Made by a program: the position numbers and the translations under genes | Notes under the pieces: model-generated | What the model saw: the letters and a program-made list of their open reading frames with translations, nothing else | Databases searched by the model: none | What the model was told of the DNA's origin: nothing | Part shown: positions 23,151 to 31,997 of the stretch, one piece after another | Layout: every line of letters starts with the position of its first letter | Numbering within the stretch: the stretch's first letter is position 1 | Source of the DNA: an uncultured Lachnospiraceae bacterium | GTDB lineage: Bacteria > Bacillota > Clostridia > Lachnospirales > Lachnospiraceae | Length of the DNA stretch: 35,898 bases | Direction of reading: 5' to 3' | Assembly (NCBI GenBank): GCA_949742505.1 | Contig: CATJPU010000317.1 | Span: forward strand, 1 to 35,898

Positions 23151-23993
23151 CTAAATCACCTCCGTTTTATGGCGCGTCACATGGCAGTTGATATTGACTG
23201 CGCATGGCATGCCCGCAATATGTGTCGGCAGTGTCTCAATATTCAGCCCGATGGCTGTAGTCTTGCCGCCAAAGCCCTGGGGCCCGATTCCAAGCTGGTT
23301 AATCTTCTCTAACATCTCTTTCTCAAGGTCCGCATAGAATGCATCCGGATTGGAAGAATCCACCGGGCGCATCAGCGCCTTTTTCGCCAGAAGGGCAGCC
23401 TTATCGAAGGTTCCTCCGATTCCCACGCCCACTACCATAGGCGGACATGGATTCGGCCCTGCCGTCTCTACTACCTCAAGGATAAAGTCTTTGATTCCCT
23501 GCAGGCCATGGGAAGGCTTGAACATCCGAATCTGACTCATGTTCTCGCTTCCGAAGCCCTTCGGTCCAACGGTAACTTTAATCTCCTCGCCTGGTACGAT
23601 CTCTGTGTAGAGCATTGCCGGGGTGTTGTCTCCGGTATTGCCCCGGCGTACCGGGTCTTTGACTACGGATTTCCGAAGATATCCCTTATCATAGCCCCGG
23701 CGCACACCCTCGTCAACCGCATCCGCAAGATTGCCTCCCGTCAAATGGACGTCCTGCCCAATCTCAAGGAATACGCACGCCATACCGGTATCCTGGCAGA
23801 TTGGCACGCACTCTTTATCGGCAATCTCAAAATTCTCGATAATATTGTCAAGAACGCCCTTTGCAATCTCGCCGTCCTCGCATGCGCGGCAGTCCTTAAT
23901 CGCGCATTTCACATCCTCCGGGAGATGCTCGTTCGCCGCAATACAGAGTTTTTCTACTACGTCTGTAATTTTGCTTACATCTATCTCACGCAT
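23151..23993 (-). CDS. fumA: class I fumarate hydratase, alpha subunit
   Basis: A 280-residue protein corresponding to the N-terminal domain of class I fumarase. Likely 4Fe-4S ligands are C66 in ICQDTG, C183 in GPNPCPP, and a C-terminal cysteine in INCHVTRH (C270). Other family segments are GGNLADAVDEGVRRGY, the RRGNTGDNTPAMLYTEIVPG block near 116-135, and GIGPQGFGGKTTAIGL near 235-250. It is oxygen-sensitive by analogy with the family. AGGAG lies about 7 bases upstream of the ATG. It lies 20 bases after the fumarate reductase flavoprotein gene, supplying fumarate from malate to that enzyme in the reductive direction. Confidence 0.9.
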   Translation of the reverse strand: MREIDVSKITDVVEKLCIAANEHLPEDVKCAIKDCRACEDGEIAKGVLDNIIENFEIADKECVPICQDTGMACVFLEIGQDVHLTGGNLADAVDEGVRRGYDKGYLRKSVVKDPVRRGNTGDNTPAMLYTEIVPGEEIKVTVGPKGFGSENMSQIRMFKPSHGLQGIKDFILEVVETAGPNPCPPMVVGVGIGGTFDKAALLAKKALMRPVDSSNPDAFYADLEKEMLEKINQLGIGPQGFGGKTTAIGLNIETLPTHIAGMPCAVNINCHVTRHKTEVI

Positions 23994-24013
23994 ATCGTTT
24001 CTCTCCTTATTTT

Positions 24014-25624
24014 CTATCTCTCATGACGGGCATACTTGGGAAGAAGCTTGGGCGATACTTCTTCTGTAGCTATGGAGGCGTCTTTTAACGCCTTATCATA
24101 GTCGGCTACATGGTCGATATTCATCGCGCCGAGCTCTACTTCTTTCGCCTTTGCCGCCGCCTTTTTGCCTGCGTTCCGGCCGAATACGATTACGTCCAGG
24201 AGGGAATTGCCCATCAGCCTGTTTCTGCCATGGATTCCGCCTGCCGCCTCGCCTGCCGCCAAGAGATTTGGAATCGTCTTCGTGAAGCCTTCCCCGTCAA
24301 TCTCAAGGCCGCCGTTCTGGTAGTGGAGGGTAGGATAAATCAGTATCGGCACCTTTCTCATATCAATGCCATAGTTCATATACATACGGAACATGGCCGG
24401 AATCCGCTTCTCAATCGTTCCTTCTCCTCCAAGAATCTCAATCATAGGCGTGTCAAGCCATACGCCCTGCTGCCCGCCGGGAGCCTCTACGCCGCGGCCT
24501 TCCCTGCACTCCCGGATTACGCCGGAAGCGTTCACATCTCTGGTCTCCAGCGGATGAATATAGGCTTCTCCATTCGCATTTACCAGCTGCGCGCCCACAG
24601 AACGAACCTTCTCTGTAACCAGTGCGCCGCGAATCTGTACCGGATGCGCCACGCCTGTGGGATGGTACTGGATAGAATCCTGATACAGAAGCGGTACGCC
24701 GGCCCGATAACCCAGCACAAGCCCGTCTGCCGTAGCCCCGTAATGGTTCGAAGTCGGGAATCCCTGATAGTGCATCCTGCCTGCGCCGCCGGTTGCGATG
24801 ACAACCGTCTTCGCTCTTGCCACCGAATAATCGCCTGTTTCCATATTGAGCAGTACCGCGCCTGCGGCCTGGCCCTTGTCGTCCTTAATAATCTCTACTG
24901 CGGAGGTAAATTCTACTACCGGAATCTGACGGTTCAATACCTCGTCCCGGAGCGTACGCATAATCTCCGCCCCAGAGTAGTCCTTACATGCGTGCATTCT
25001 CTTTCTGGAGGTGCCGCCGCCATGGGTGGTTACCATCCGTCCGTCCGCATCCTTATCAAACATAACGCCAAGCTCGTTCAGCCATTTGATTGCGTCGGGC
25101 GCTTCCATGACCAGGCGCTTCACAAGCTCCGGCCTTGCGGCAAAATGTCCGCCGCCGAAACAGTCCAGATAGTGCTGTACCGGGGAATCATTTTCCTTAT
25201 CCGCAGCCTGGATTCCGCCCTCGGCCATCATCGTATTGGCGTCGCCAATCCGAAGTTTCGTTACAATCATTACGTTGGCGCCTGCGTTGTGCGCTTCAAT
25301 CGCGCAGGAAGAACCGGCGCCGCCGCCGCCGATTACCAGTACGTCCACGTCGTAATCAACTTTCGTAATATCAACCTTCTCAGTTACCAGACGGCTTGTG
25401 GAGTGAAGCATCTCGGCCAGCTCTATCGGCGCTTTCTGTCCTTTGTTGGGACCCACTTGAATCTCCGCGAAAGCATCTGGGTTATAATCTGGATGGAATT
25501 CCTTAAGAAGCGCGTCTTTTTCATCCGCAGTCAGGCGCCTCGGCTCTGTAGACATACGTTCCGCCCTTGTAGCCTCTACCTTTTTGATGGATTCCATCAT
25601 ATTTTCTGGATATGGTGTATACAT
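24014..25624 (-). CDS. frdA: soluble fumarate reductase flavoprotein subunit (TfrA-like)
   Basis: A 536-residue FAD flavoprotein of the fumarate reductase/succinate dehydrogenase family. The FAD-binding motif is GGGGAG (99-104). Active-site residues are kept: H321 in QYHPTG, R362 in ETRDV, H434 in LHYQNGG, and R469 in HGRNRLMGNS. The histidine that binds FAD covalently in membrane FrdA/SdhA is replaced by asparagine (N130 in DANTMMAEGG), so FAD should be non-covalent, as in methanogen thiol:fumarate reductase TfrA and L-aspartate oxidase. An 85-residue N-terminal extension precedes the FAD domain. No membrane-anchor genes are present. GGAGG 7 bases upstream fixes the start. L-aspartate oxidase is unlikely: no nadA/nadC nearby and a dedicated iron-sulfur partner precedes it by 14 bases. 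Confidence 0.85.
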   Translation of the reverse strand: MYTPYPENMMESIKKVEATRAERMSTEPRRLTADEKDALLKEFHPDYNPDAFAEIQVGPNKGQKAPIELAEMLHSTSRLVTEKVDITKVDYDVDVLVIGGGGAGSSCAIEAHNAGANVMIVTKLRIGDANTMMAEGGIQAADKENDSPVQHYLDCFGGGHFAARPELVKRLVMEAPDAIKWLNELGVMFDKDADGRMVTTHGGGTSRKRMHACKDYSGAEIMRTLRDEVLNRQIPVVEFTSAVEIIKDDKGQAAGAVLLNMETGDYSVARAKTVVIATGGAGRMHYQGFPTSNHYGATADGLVLGYRAGVPLLYQDSIQYHPTGVAHPVQIRGALVTEKVRSVGAQLVNANGEAYIHPLETRDVNASGVIRECREGRGVEAPGGQQGVWLDTPMIEILGGEGTIEKRIPAMFRMYMNYGIDMRKVPILIYPTLHYQNGGLEIDGEGFTKTIPNLLAAGEAAGGIHGRNRLMGNSLLDVIVFGRNAGKKAAAKAKEVELGAMNIDHVADYDKALKDASIATEEVSPKLLPKYARHER

Positions 25625-25638
25625 GATCTGCGCCTCCC

Positions 25639-26313
25639 TTATTTCTCAATCTCTCTTGTATTATAAAGCTCCTGCATCTCTGTAATCGGCTTTTGCATAA
25701 TCTGCTCAATCAGCTCGTCATACTCGCCTCTGTTAATCTCATCTACGCGCTCCTTCAGATGCTCTGTCTTCGGAGCGATGTATTTTCCTGTAAGACGTCT
25801 TGCCAGAACTCCTACGTGGGGATGGGAAATTCCCGCCGGACACCTTACGGTACAGCAGCCGCAGCCGATACAGTCGAAGGATTCCTCCGCGCATTTCTCG
25901 AACTCGCCCCGCTGTGCATATGCGATATACTGCATCACGTTTAAGTCCTGGGTGCAGGCCTTGGTGCAGGCGTTGCAGCCGATACAGCTGTAGATTTCCG
26001 GATACAGCTCCATCATAATCCGCTGGTCAGCCTTAATCTCCTCAATGTCATAAGTCCTCTTGTCTGTCGGGAAGAAGGGAATGCTTGCCACGTACATGCC
26101 TTCCTCTACCTGGGTCTGACATGCCAGACAGGTCTTTAACTCATTCTTACCCTTGATTCGGTATACGGTAGCGCAGGCTCCGCAGAAACCATGGCGGCAG
26201 CCGCATCCTCTTTTCCATGTATAGCCAGCGTACTCCATGGCGGTCATAATCGTTAAATCTGCCGGAACGCTGTATCTCTTACCGCTAAAATATACATTTA
26301 CCATATTTTCCAT
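25639..26313 (-). CDS. frdB: fumarate reductase iron-sulfur subunit (split TfrB-like)
   Basis: A 224-residue electron-transfer subunit. The N-terminal plant-type 2Fe-2S domain has CGCRHGFCGAC (C39, C44, C47) and CLAC (C65). The C-terminal domain has two complete CxxCxxCxxxC motifs (C110-C120 and C148-C158), so two 4Fe-4S clusters are predicted, unlike classical FrdB, whose third cluster is 3Fe-4S. In methanogen TfrB this arrangement is fused to an HdrB-type CCG domain; here HdrB is a separate gene in the same operon. It lies 17 bases after flxA and 14 bases before the flavoprotein gene. It should carry electrons to FAD in FrdA. Confidence 0.85.
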   Translation of the reverse strand: MENMVNVYFSGKRYSVPADLTIMTAMEYAGYTWKRGCGCRHGFCGACATVYRIKGKNELKTCLACQTQVEEGMYVASIPFFPTDKRTYDIEEIKADQRIMMELYPEIYSCIGCNACTKACTQDLNVMQYIAYAQRGEFEKCAEESFDCIGCGCCTVRCPAGISHPHVGVLARRLTGKYIAPKTEHLKERVDEINRGEYDELIEQIMQKPITEMQELYNTREIEK

Positions 26314-26330
26314 GATACTCGTATCCTTTC

Positions 26331-27185
26331 TTAGTATTCATTCGGGAGCTCGTCAATTTCATCAAAACGGAACACCGGGCCGTCCTTGCATACATACTTG
26401 GAACCGATATTGCAGCGGCCACATTTGCCGACGCCGCATTTCATACGAAGTTCCAGCGTCGTATATACCTGCTCGGTGGTGAAGCCCAGTTCCTTTAAGC
26501 CTGCAAGAACAAACTTAATCATAATCGGAGGCCCGCACACAAGTACAGTCTTATTAGTGTCAAATCCAAGCTCCTTCACATAATTTGGAACGAATCCCAC
26601 ATGGCCGTCCCAGCCTTCCTGCTCCCTGTCGATGGTCAGATGGACATTGACGCCCTCTGCATTCATCCAGACCTCCTGGATTTCCTTCAGCTGTACCAGA
26701 TCGTCTGCCGAACGGGAGCCATAGACAATATCCACAGTACCGTAATTCTCCCGGTTATCCAGCACATAATTGATGACTGAGCGCAAGGGGGCAAGGCCGA
26801 TACCGCCTGCCACGAATAGAAGGTTCTTTCCCTTAAGCTCCGTCTCCACCGGAAATGCGTTGCCGTAAGGCCCGCGGACGGTAATCTCGTCGCCCACCTC
26901 AAGGCTGTGGAGGTACTCGGTCAGCATTCCGCATTTCTTAATGCTGAATTCCTGATATTCCTTGTTGGTCGGAGAAGAAGTAATGGAAAACATACCCTCG
27001 CTGATGCCCGGCGCGCAGACCATGGCGCACTGTCCCGGCATATGCTCAAAGAGCTTGCCGCCCTCCGGCGCGTTCACCCGGAATGTTTTCACGTCCGGCG
27101 TCTCCTGACGGATGTCAGTAATTACGCCTACTTTGGGAATCAGCGTATCTAACGTATAATTCTTATGACATATACATTCGCCCAT
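26331..27185 (-). CDS. flxA: FlxA: FAD/NAD(P)-binding oxidoreductase subunit
   Basis: A 284-residue ferredoxin-reductase-fold protein of the AsrB/PyrK/hydrogenase-gamma type. The FAD domain includes the MPGQCAMVCAP and GMFSITSSP segments, the NAD-binding domain GGIGLAPLR (127-135) and VCGPP (216-220), and a C-terminal 2Fe-2S site has C250, C255, C258 and C266. It is the probable NADH entry point. Together with flxB, flxC and flxD it matches the FlxABCD module, known in Desulfovibrio to couple NADH to HdrABC. It overlaps the flxB stop by one base (TAATG), implying coupled translation. A role as dihydroorotate dehydrogenase subunit or sulfite reductase AsrB is excluded by context. Confidence 0.85.
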   Translation of the reverse strand: MGECICHKNYTLDTLIPKVGVITDIRQETPDVKTFRVNAPEGGKLFEHMPGQCAMVCAPGISEGMFSITSSPTNKEYQEFSIKKCGMLTEYLHSLEVGDEITVRGPYGNAFPVETELKGKNLLFVAGGIGLAPLRSVINYVLDNRENYGTVDIVYGSRSADDLVQLKEIQEVWMNAEGVNVHLTIDREQEGWDGHVGFVPNYVKELGFDTNKTVLVCGPPIMIKFVLAGLKELGFTTEQVYTTLELRMKCGVGKCGRCNIGSKYVCKDGPVFRFDEIDELPNEY

Positions 27186-28216
27186 TATTGTTCACCTCCC
27201 TGATTCTGAAATGCCTTAATGACCTTCACAATATTAAGGGCCTGCGGACATTTCTCCACACAGCGCCCGCAGCCTACGCAGGAGTACATTCCGTCATTAT
27301 TTGCCGGATAATACACCAGCTTGTGCATGAATCTCTGACGGAACCTCTGCATCTGACTGGTACGGTTGTTGCCATGGGCCATCATCGTAAAGTCGGAATA
27401 CATGCAGGAATCCCAGCACCGGTAACGGGATACCGTATCTCCCGCGCTGTAATCCTTGATATCGTAACACTGGCAGGTAGGACACACAAAGGTACAGGTG
27501 CCGCATGCCAGACATGGTTTGTATAATTCCTCCCAAATCGGGGAATCGAACTTCTCAGAGAGCGCGTCCCCGTTCCATCCTTCCAGAGAAAGGTTCATAT
27601 AGGGAAGCTTCTCCAGAATCTTATGGATTGCTTCTTTCTCTGCCTCAACTGCGGCTTCGTCTGCATCGGTAAACAGCTCTTTTACCGCCTCTGTCAAAGC
27701 TTCGCCCTTTTCGCTCAGGGCTTTCCAGTACAAATCTTCACCTGCTGTCCAGACAGCGACATCGGACTTCGGCTCCGCGGCGTCCACGCCGAATACCTTA
27801 CAGAAACAGGTCTCCTCCGGCTCATGACAGGCCATGGCAACCACAGTCCCATGCTCCCTCCTGGCCGCATAGAAGGTATCCACCGGGTCGGATAAGAACA
27901 CGTTATCTAACACCTCTAAGCCCTTCACGTCGCAGGCCTTCATGCCGAATACCACGAAATCCTGCTCCTTTAAGCCTTCCGGCTCTACCGACATCTTCTT
28001 TCCCTCTTTCTTAACGGTATAAAGGCCCTCGCTCTGCGGGAAGAATGCATCCTTTGCTGATTTGACCGTCTTCAATGTATCAAGATCGACCTCCGCGTCC
28101 TCGCTCCATGCCGCATAGTTGGTCTGTCCCGCCGTCTTAACCGGAAGATACAGCTCTCTGGTTTCCGCGATTAACCGGAATAATGCGGAAAGATTTTCTT
28201 TTGCTATCTTATACAT
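27185..28216 (-). CDS. flxB: FlxB: dicluster ferredoxin (AsrA-like)
   Basis: A 343-residue soluble protein. The N-terminal two thirds resemble the AsrA/FrhB-like fold with FGMKACDVKGLEVLDNVFL near residues 90-108 and the MACHEPEETCFCKVFG cysteine-rich segment near 128-143. The C-terminal third has two 4Fe-4S motifs: C235-xx-C-xx-C-xxx-C245 followed by PTCQC, and C313-xx-C-xx-C-xxx-C323 followed by P. It is annotated in many genomes as anaerobic sulfite reductase subunit A, but no asrC is present and the neighbours define it as a Flx electron-transfer subunit between FlxA and HdrA. Spaced 3 bases from flxC. Confidence 0.8.
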   Translation of the reverse strand: MYKIAKENLSALFRLIAETRELYLPVKTAGQTNYAAWSEDAEVDLDTLKTVKSAKDAFFPQSEGLYTVKKEGKKMSVEPEGLKEQDFVVFGMKACDVKGLEVLDNVFLSDPVDTFYAARREHGTVVAMACHEPEETCFCKVFGVDAAEPKSDVAVWTAGEDLYWKALSEKGEALTEAVKELFTDADEAAVEAEKEAIHKILEKLPYMNLSLEGWNGDALSEKFDSPIWEELYKPCLACGTCTFVCPTCQCYDIKDYSAGDTVSRYRCWDSCMYSDFTMMAHGNNRTSQMQRFRQRFMHKLVYYPANNDGMYSCVGCGRCVEKCPQALNIVKVIKAFQNQGGEQ

Positions 28217-28219
28217 ACA

Positions 28220-29194
28220 TTATCCCCTCTTTCCTACAATGCTTGGTTCCGCGTCCTCAAACGTGTAGTTTGTAAGCGGTGCTTTCGACGTGGTATCTGC
28301 TCCTGCCTGGTATTCTCCGTACAGTCCGTCAATATCCTTGATAAACTTCCGGTTGAACAGATGCAGCGGAATGCCCTGGGGGCAAACGCGGCTGCACTCG
28401 CCGCAGTCCGTACATCTTCCTGCCACATGGAATGCGCGGATAATATGGAACATCTTCTCCTCAAAGGAATCCACATTTGCCTTCTGGGAGCTGTCGAACT
28501 TGGTGCTGTCAAATACGCACTTGCGGCAGCTGCAGGCAGGACAGGCATTTCTGCAGGCATTGCAGCGGATACATTTGCTCAGTTCCTTCTGGAAAAATGC
28601 AAATTTCTCCTCCGGGCTCATAGCCTCAATCCTTGCCACCTCATCGAACCGGTCTGCGTCCTTTGTCTCTTTGGAATCGCCAATCAATTCATCATAAACC
28701 ATATGCTCCTTACCCTTGCACACATGGCAGCGCTCTAACATAGCGTCTGCGTAAGCACAGGATTTTTCGCCGTAAATGGTCTGAATCTTCAAGGTATCCG
28801 CCTCATCGGTAATCTCTGCGCCTTCTATGCTCTCGATACCTTTGACGCCTTTCTTCTTAATCTTCTCAATATCCAGCTTCCCTTTGCACCCTACGCCTAC
28901 GATGTATGCCTTCTCCCTGTCTACACGGTGCTCTTTAATTAACTGGTTAAAGCTGTATGTATCGCATGGCTTGAGACAAACCATGGTCTTTCCTTCCAGT
29001 TTGGAAGCTTCTATCATATATTTACTCAAATTCGCCCCGCAGAAGCTGTTGTATACAAAATCGGCCAATTCTTCTGCTGTCTCAAAGTAAGCCGGCTCCG
29101 GATTGTAAGGCAAGTCTCCGCCCTTCCAGCCGAGAACCCGTGCCACAGTCCCGTCTGCCAGCAGCTCTTTTGCACGGTTTATTAGCTCTTGCAT
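28220..29194 (-). CDS. flxC: FlxC: second dicluster ferredoxin subunit
   Basis: A 324-residue protein with the same overall plan as FlxB but divergent sequence. An N-terminal FrhB/AsrA-like part has VCLKPCDTYSFNQLI near 72-86, VGVGCKG, and a CHVCKG site near 156. Two ferredoxin motifs follow: C208-xx-C-xx-C-xxx-C218 with extra cysteines in PACSCRKC, and C261-xx-C-xx-C-xxx-C271 then P. FlxB and FlxC look like old duplicates. The start overlaps the end of flxD by 13 bases. Predicted function is electron transfer within the Flx-Hdr complex; the exact cluster route is not deducible from sequence. Confidence 0.8.
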   Translation of the reverse strand: MQELINRAKELLADGTVARVLGWKGGDLPYNPEPAYFETAEELADFVYNSFCGANLSKYMIEASKLEGKTMVCLKPCDTYSFNQLIKEHRVDREKAYIVGVGCKGKLDIEKIKKKGVKGIESIEGAEITDEADTLKIQTIYGEKSCAYADAMLERCHVCKGKEHMVYDELIGDSKETKDADRFDEVARIEAMSPEEKFAFFQKELSKCIRCNACRNACPACSCRKCVFDSTKFDSSQKANVDSFEEKMFHIIRAFHVAGRCTDCGECSRVCPQGIPLHLFNRKFIKDIDGLYGEYQAGADTTSKAPLTNYTFEDAEPSIVGKRG

Positions 29195-29622
29195 CTTAAA
29201 TCCCCCAATCTTACATTTTCACCGAGAGAATAAATCTTCTCTACAAAGCTGTTCATTGTCTCCGAGAACTTCACGCCCTCTGCGGCGGACACCCACTCTA
29301 CCCGGGTACGCCCGTTTTCCACGCCGATGTAATCCAGCATGGAGAACAGCAGGGTCATACGCCTTCTTGCGTAGAAATTACCGGTGCTGTAATGGCAGTC
29401 TCCCGGATGGCATCCGCACATGATTACCCCATCCGCGCCCTTTTCAAATGCACGTAAGATGAACATCGGATTCACACGGCAGGAGCAGGGAACGCGGATG
29501 ATCTTCACGTCGGCCGGATAGGTAAGGCGGCTGCTTCCCGCCAAGTCCGCTCCCGCATAGCTGCACCAGTTACAGCAGAATGCGACGATCTTTGGTTTGA
29601 ATTCTTTCTTTTCTAACGACAT
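29182..29622 (-). CDS. flxD: FlxD: MvhD-like electron-transfer subunit
   Basis: A 146-residue homologue of MvhD, the 2Fe-2S subunit that delivers electrons to HdrA. The signature cysteines are present: CCNWC (C16, C17, C20), PCSCRVNP (C46, C48) and MCGCHPGDCHY (C69, C71, C76). The open frame extends further upstream, but I place the start at 29622 because GGAGG lies 8 bases before it; the longer version only reads the HdrA 3' end in another frame. It overlaps hdrA by 10 bases and flxC by 13. No MvhA/MvhG hydrogenase genes are present, so the donor is FlxABC rather than hydrogen. Confidence 0.9.
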   Translation of the reverse strand: MSLEKKEFKPKIVAFCCNWCSYAGADLAGSSRLTYPADVKIIRVPCSCRVNPMFILRAFEKGADGVIMCGCHPGDCHYSTGNFYARRRMTLLFSMLDYIGVENGRTRVEWVSAAEGVKFSETMNSFVEKIYSLGENVRLGDLRCKS

Positions 29623-31601
29623 ATTGCATCCACCTCCGCTATAATCTGTCTGTTTGAGAAGCCCTGCAAATCCATAGCGCCCGACGGGCATGCTACGGTA
29701 CAAGCGCCGCATCCCTGGCACAGAGCGCTGTTTACTACCGCAATGCGGCGTGTCTCACGGATACCATGGTCGTTGACCTCTTTGTCCTCATAGGTAATCG
29801 CGCCGTAAGGACATACATTCTCACAGGTAGAACATCCGTTGCACAGTAAGATATCCGACTGCGCGGTACATGGATTGGTCAGAAGTTTATCTTTTGCAAG
29901 AAGCCCGATTGCCTTTACTGCGGCCGCGCCTGCCTGGGCGACGGTCTCCGGGATGTCTTTCGGCCCCTGGCATACGCCGGATAAGAAAATACCCGCGGTA
30001 GGCGACTCCACCGGGCGGAGCTTCGCATGAGCTTCCGTCAGGAAATTATTGGTATCGATACTTGCCGTCAGCATGGTCGCAATCTTTCTCACATCCGGGT
30101 TCGGCTCAATGGCTGTCGCAAGAACCACCATATCCGCTTCTTTCAAAATCTGTTTATTGTCAAGCAGGTCGGAACCCTGTACCAAAAGTTTTCCGTTTGG
30201 CTGCGGGATGACCTTTCCTACCTGTCCCTTAATATAATTCACTCCGTACTGCTCTACGGCTCTCCGGTAGAACTCGTCAAAATTCTTTCCCGGCGTACGG
30301 ACGTCGATGTAAAATACGGTTACGTTCACATCCGGATATTTATCCCGGATCAGCATCGCATGCTTCGCCGTATACATACAGCAGATCTTAGAACAGTAAG
30401 GCTTGCCCCGGTCGTCTGAGCAGCGGCTTCCCACACACTGGATAAATACGATCTCTTTCGGAGCTTTTCCGTCAGAAAGGCGCTCTAAATGTCCGTGGGT
30501 CGGACCCGCCGCATTCATGACGCGCTCTAACTCCAGGGAGGTAATTACGTCCTTGCTCTGGCTGTATGCGTACTCGTCATATTGATCAAGTTTAATCGTG
30601 TCAAACCCGGTTGCAACCACGATAGCGCCGTATTTTTCTGTAACGATTTCATCCTTTTGCTCATAATCGACGGCTCCCGCCTGACATACTTTGGCGCAGA
30701 GGCCGCACTTTCCGGTCTTAAATTTGATGCAGGCTTCCCTGTCGATTACCGGCACGTTCGGGATTGCCTGTGCAAATGGAGTGTAGATAGCGCTTCTGGT
30801 ATTCAACCCTCTGTTAAATTCGCTTGGCGCCTTCTTGGACGGACATTTCTCCTGACAAACACCGCAGCCGGTACATTTGTCCATGTCTACGCTTCTGGCC
30901 TTCTTGCGGATATCTACCGTAAAATCTCCCACGAATCCGCTGACCTTCTCCACTTCGCTGTATGTATAAATGTTAATCTTCTCATGGGCGGAAGCCTCCA
31001 CCATCTTCGGCGTCAGGATACACGCGGAACAGTCCAGCGTAGGGAAGGTCTTGTCAAGCTGGGACATCCTTCCCCCGATGCTCGGCGTCTTCTCCACGAT
31101 ATCCACCTCATAGCCTGCGTCCGCAATATCTATCGCAGTCTGGATACCCGCGATACCGCCGCCGATCACAAGAGCTCTCTTGGTAACCCGGCTCTCCCCC
31201 GGCTGAAGAGGCGCGTTCAAATTCACCTTAGCAATCGCCGCCCGCATCAGGATAACCGCCTTTTTAGTGGCCTCTTCCACGTCCTTGTGAATCCACGAAC
31301 AATGTTCGCGGATATTGGCAATTTCAACCATATAGGGATTTAATCCCGCGCGCTCCGCCGCTTTCCGGAACGTAGCCTCATGCATACGCGGGGAACAGGA
31401 ACACACCACCATTCCTGTTAAGTTCTTCTCCTGAATCGCCGCCGCGATCTTCGCCTGTCCCGCCTCGGAACACATATACTGGTAGTCTTCGGCATGGACG
31501 ACGCCCGGCTCCATCAGAGCCATCTCCGCTACTTTGCTTACGTCTACCGTTGCGGCAATGTTACTTCCACAGTGGCAGACAAATACTCCGATCCTCTGCA
31601 C
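29613..31601 (-). CDS. hdrA: heterodisulfide reductase subunit A (bifurcating flavoprotein)
   Basis: A full-length 662-residue HdrA. The N-terminal domain has CHCG (9-12), VCSCSPRMHE and NIREHCSW. The FAD domain starts GGGIAG (147-152) with the DCSAC motif (190-194). Four more iron-sulfur sites follow: CTGCGVCQEKC (243-253), a C291/C299/C302/C306 set, and two C-terminal ferredoxin clusters (587-597 and 628-638). In characterised complexes HdrA FAD splits an electron pair between low-potential ferredoxin and HdrB. It starts with GTG, supported by GGAGGTGA at a 9-base spacing. It lies 6 bases after hdrC and is not fused to MvhD, as in the methanogen HdrABC/MvhD organisation. Confidence 0.95.
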   Translation of the reverse strand: MQRIGVFVCHCGSNIAATVDVSKVAEMALMEPGVVHAEDYQYMCSEAGQAKIAAAIQEKNLTGMVVCSCSPRMHEATFRKAAERAGLNPYMVEIANIREHCSWIHKDVEEATKKAVILMRAAIAKVNLNAPLQPGESRVTKRALVIGGGIAGIQTAIDIADAGYEVDIVEKTPSIGGRMSQLDKTFPTLDCSACILTPKMVEASAHEKINIYTYSEVEKVSGFVGDFTVDIRKKARSVDMDKCTGCGVCQEKCPSKKAPSEFNRGLNTRSAIYTPFAQAIPNVPVIDREACIKFKTGKCGLCAKVCQAGAVDYEQKDEIVTEKYGAIVVATGFDTIKLDQYDEYAYSQSKDVITSLELERVMNAAGPTHGHLERLSDGKAPKEIVFIQCVGSRCSDDRGKPYCSKICCMYTAKHAMLIRDKYPDVNVTVFYIDVRTPGKNFDEFYRRAVEQYGVNYIKGQVGKVIPQPNGKLLVQGSDLLDNKQILKEADMVVLATAIEPNPDVRKIATMLTASIDTNNFLTEAHAKLRPVESPTAGIFLSGVCQGPKDIPETVAQAGAAAVKAIGLLAKDKLLTNPCTAQSDILLCNGCSTCENVCPYGAITYEDKEVNDHGIRETRRIAVVNSALCQGCGACTVACPSGAMDLQGFSNRQIIAEVDAICR

Positions 31602-31607
31602 TTAGAC

Positions 31608-31997
31608 TCACCTCCTATACCTTCTGAATGCACTGACCAATAACTGCTGCGGAAGCTCCGGGTCTAATAATTCCGGTATCTCGTCCGCAAGCAGGTAGTT
31701 CTGTCCCTTCTGGCGCACCACAATCTGTCTTGCGGCGTCAATCAGCTTCCCGGGTTTCACATCGCGGGGGCATCTCTCCACGCATGCAAAGCAGGAAAGG
31801 CATTTCCAGAGCGACTTGGAATTTACCAGGCTTTCAATATCTTCATTAATTACGTAGGATACAAACTGATGCGGCTTGATATCCATCTCGTTATAGGATG
31901 GGCAGGATGCAGAACATTTGCCGCACTTCATGCATTTCAGCGGATTCACGCCGCTGATTTCCTTGATCAGTTCCGCCTGTTTCTTTTCAGAACTCAT
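31608..31997 (-). CDS. hdrC: heterodisulfide reductase subunit C
   Basis: A 129-residue dicluster ferredoxin with C22-xx-C-xx-C-xxx-C32 followed by P, and C66-xx-C-xx-C-xxx-C76 followed by P. These fit HdrC, which carries electrons between HdrA and HdrB. Length is slightly shorter than methanogen HdrC. It overlaps hdrB by 4 bases (ATGA), so HdrB and HdrC are translated as a coupled pair. Confidence 0.92.
   Translation of the reverse strand: MSSEKKQAELIKEISGVNPLKCMKCGKCSASCPSYNEMDIKPHQFVSYVINEDIESLVNSKSLWKCLSCFACVERCPRDVKPGKLIDAARQIVVRQKGQNYLLADEIPELLDPELPQQLLVSAFRRYRR

Noticed and set aside
24014..25624. L-aspartate oxidase (NadB) as alternative to fumarate reductase
   Set aside because: The covalent-FAD position is also non-histidine in NadB, but the dedicated 2Fe-2S/4Fe-4S partner, fumarase genes and lack of nadA/nadC favour fumarate reductase.
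24110..25666. Very long open frame (over 500 codons) antisense to the fumarate reductase flavoprotein gene
   Set aside because: It mirrors the GC-biased codon pattern of frdA, has no recognisable domain and no ribosome binding site, and the opposite strand has complete family motifs.
26331..29194. Anaerobic sulfite reductase AsrAB or hydrogenase subunits
   Set aside because: There is no AsrC siroheme subunit or hydrogenase large subunit in the operon; adjacency to flxD and hdrABC defines a Flx module.
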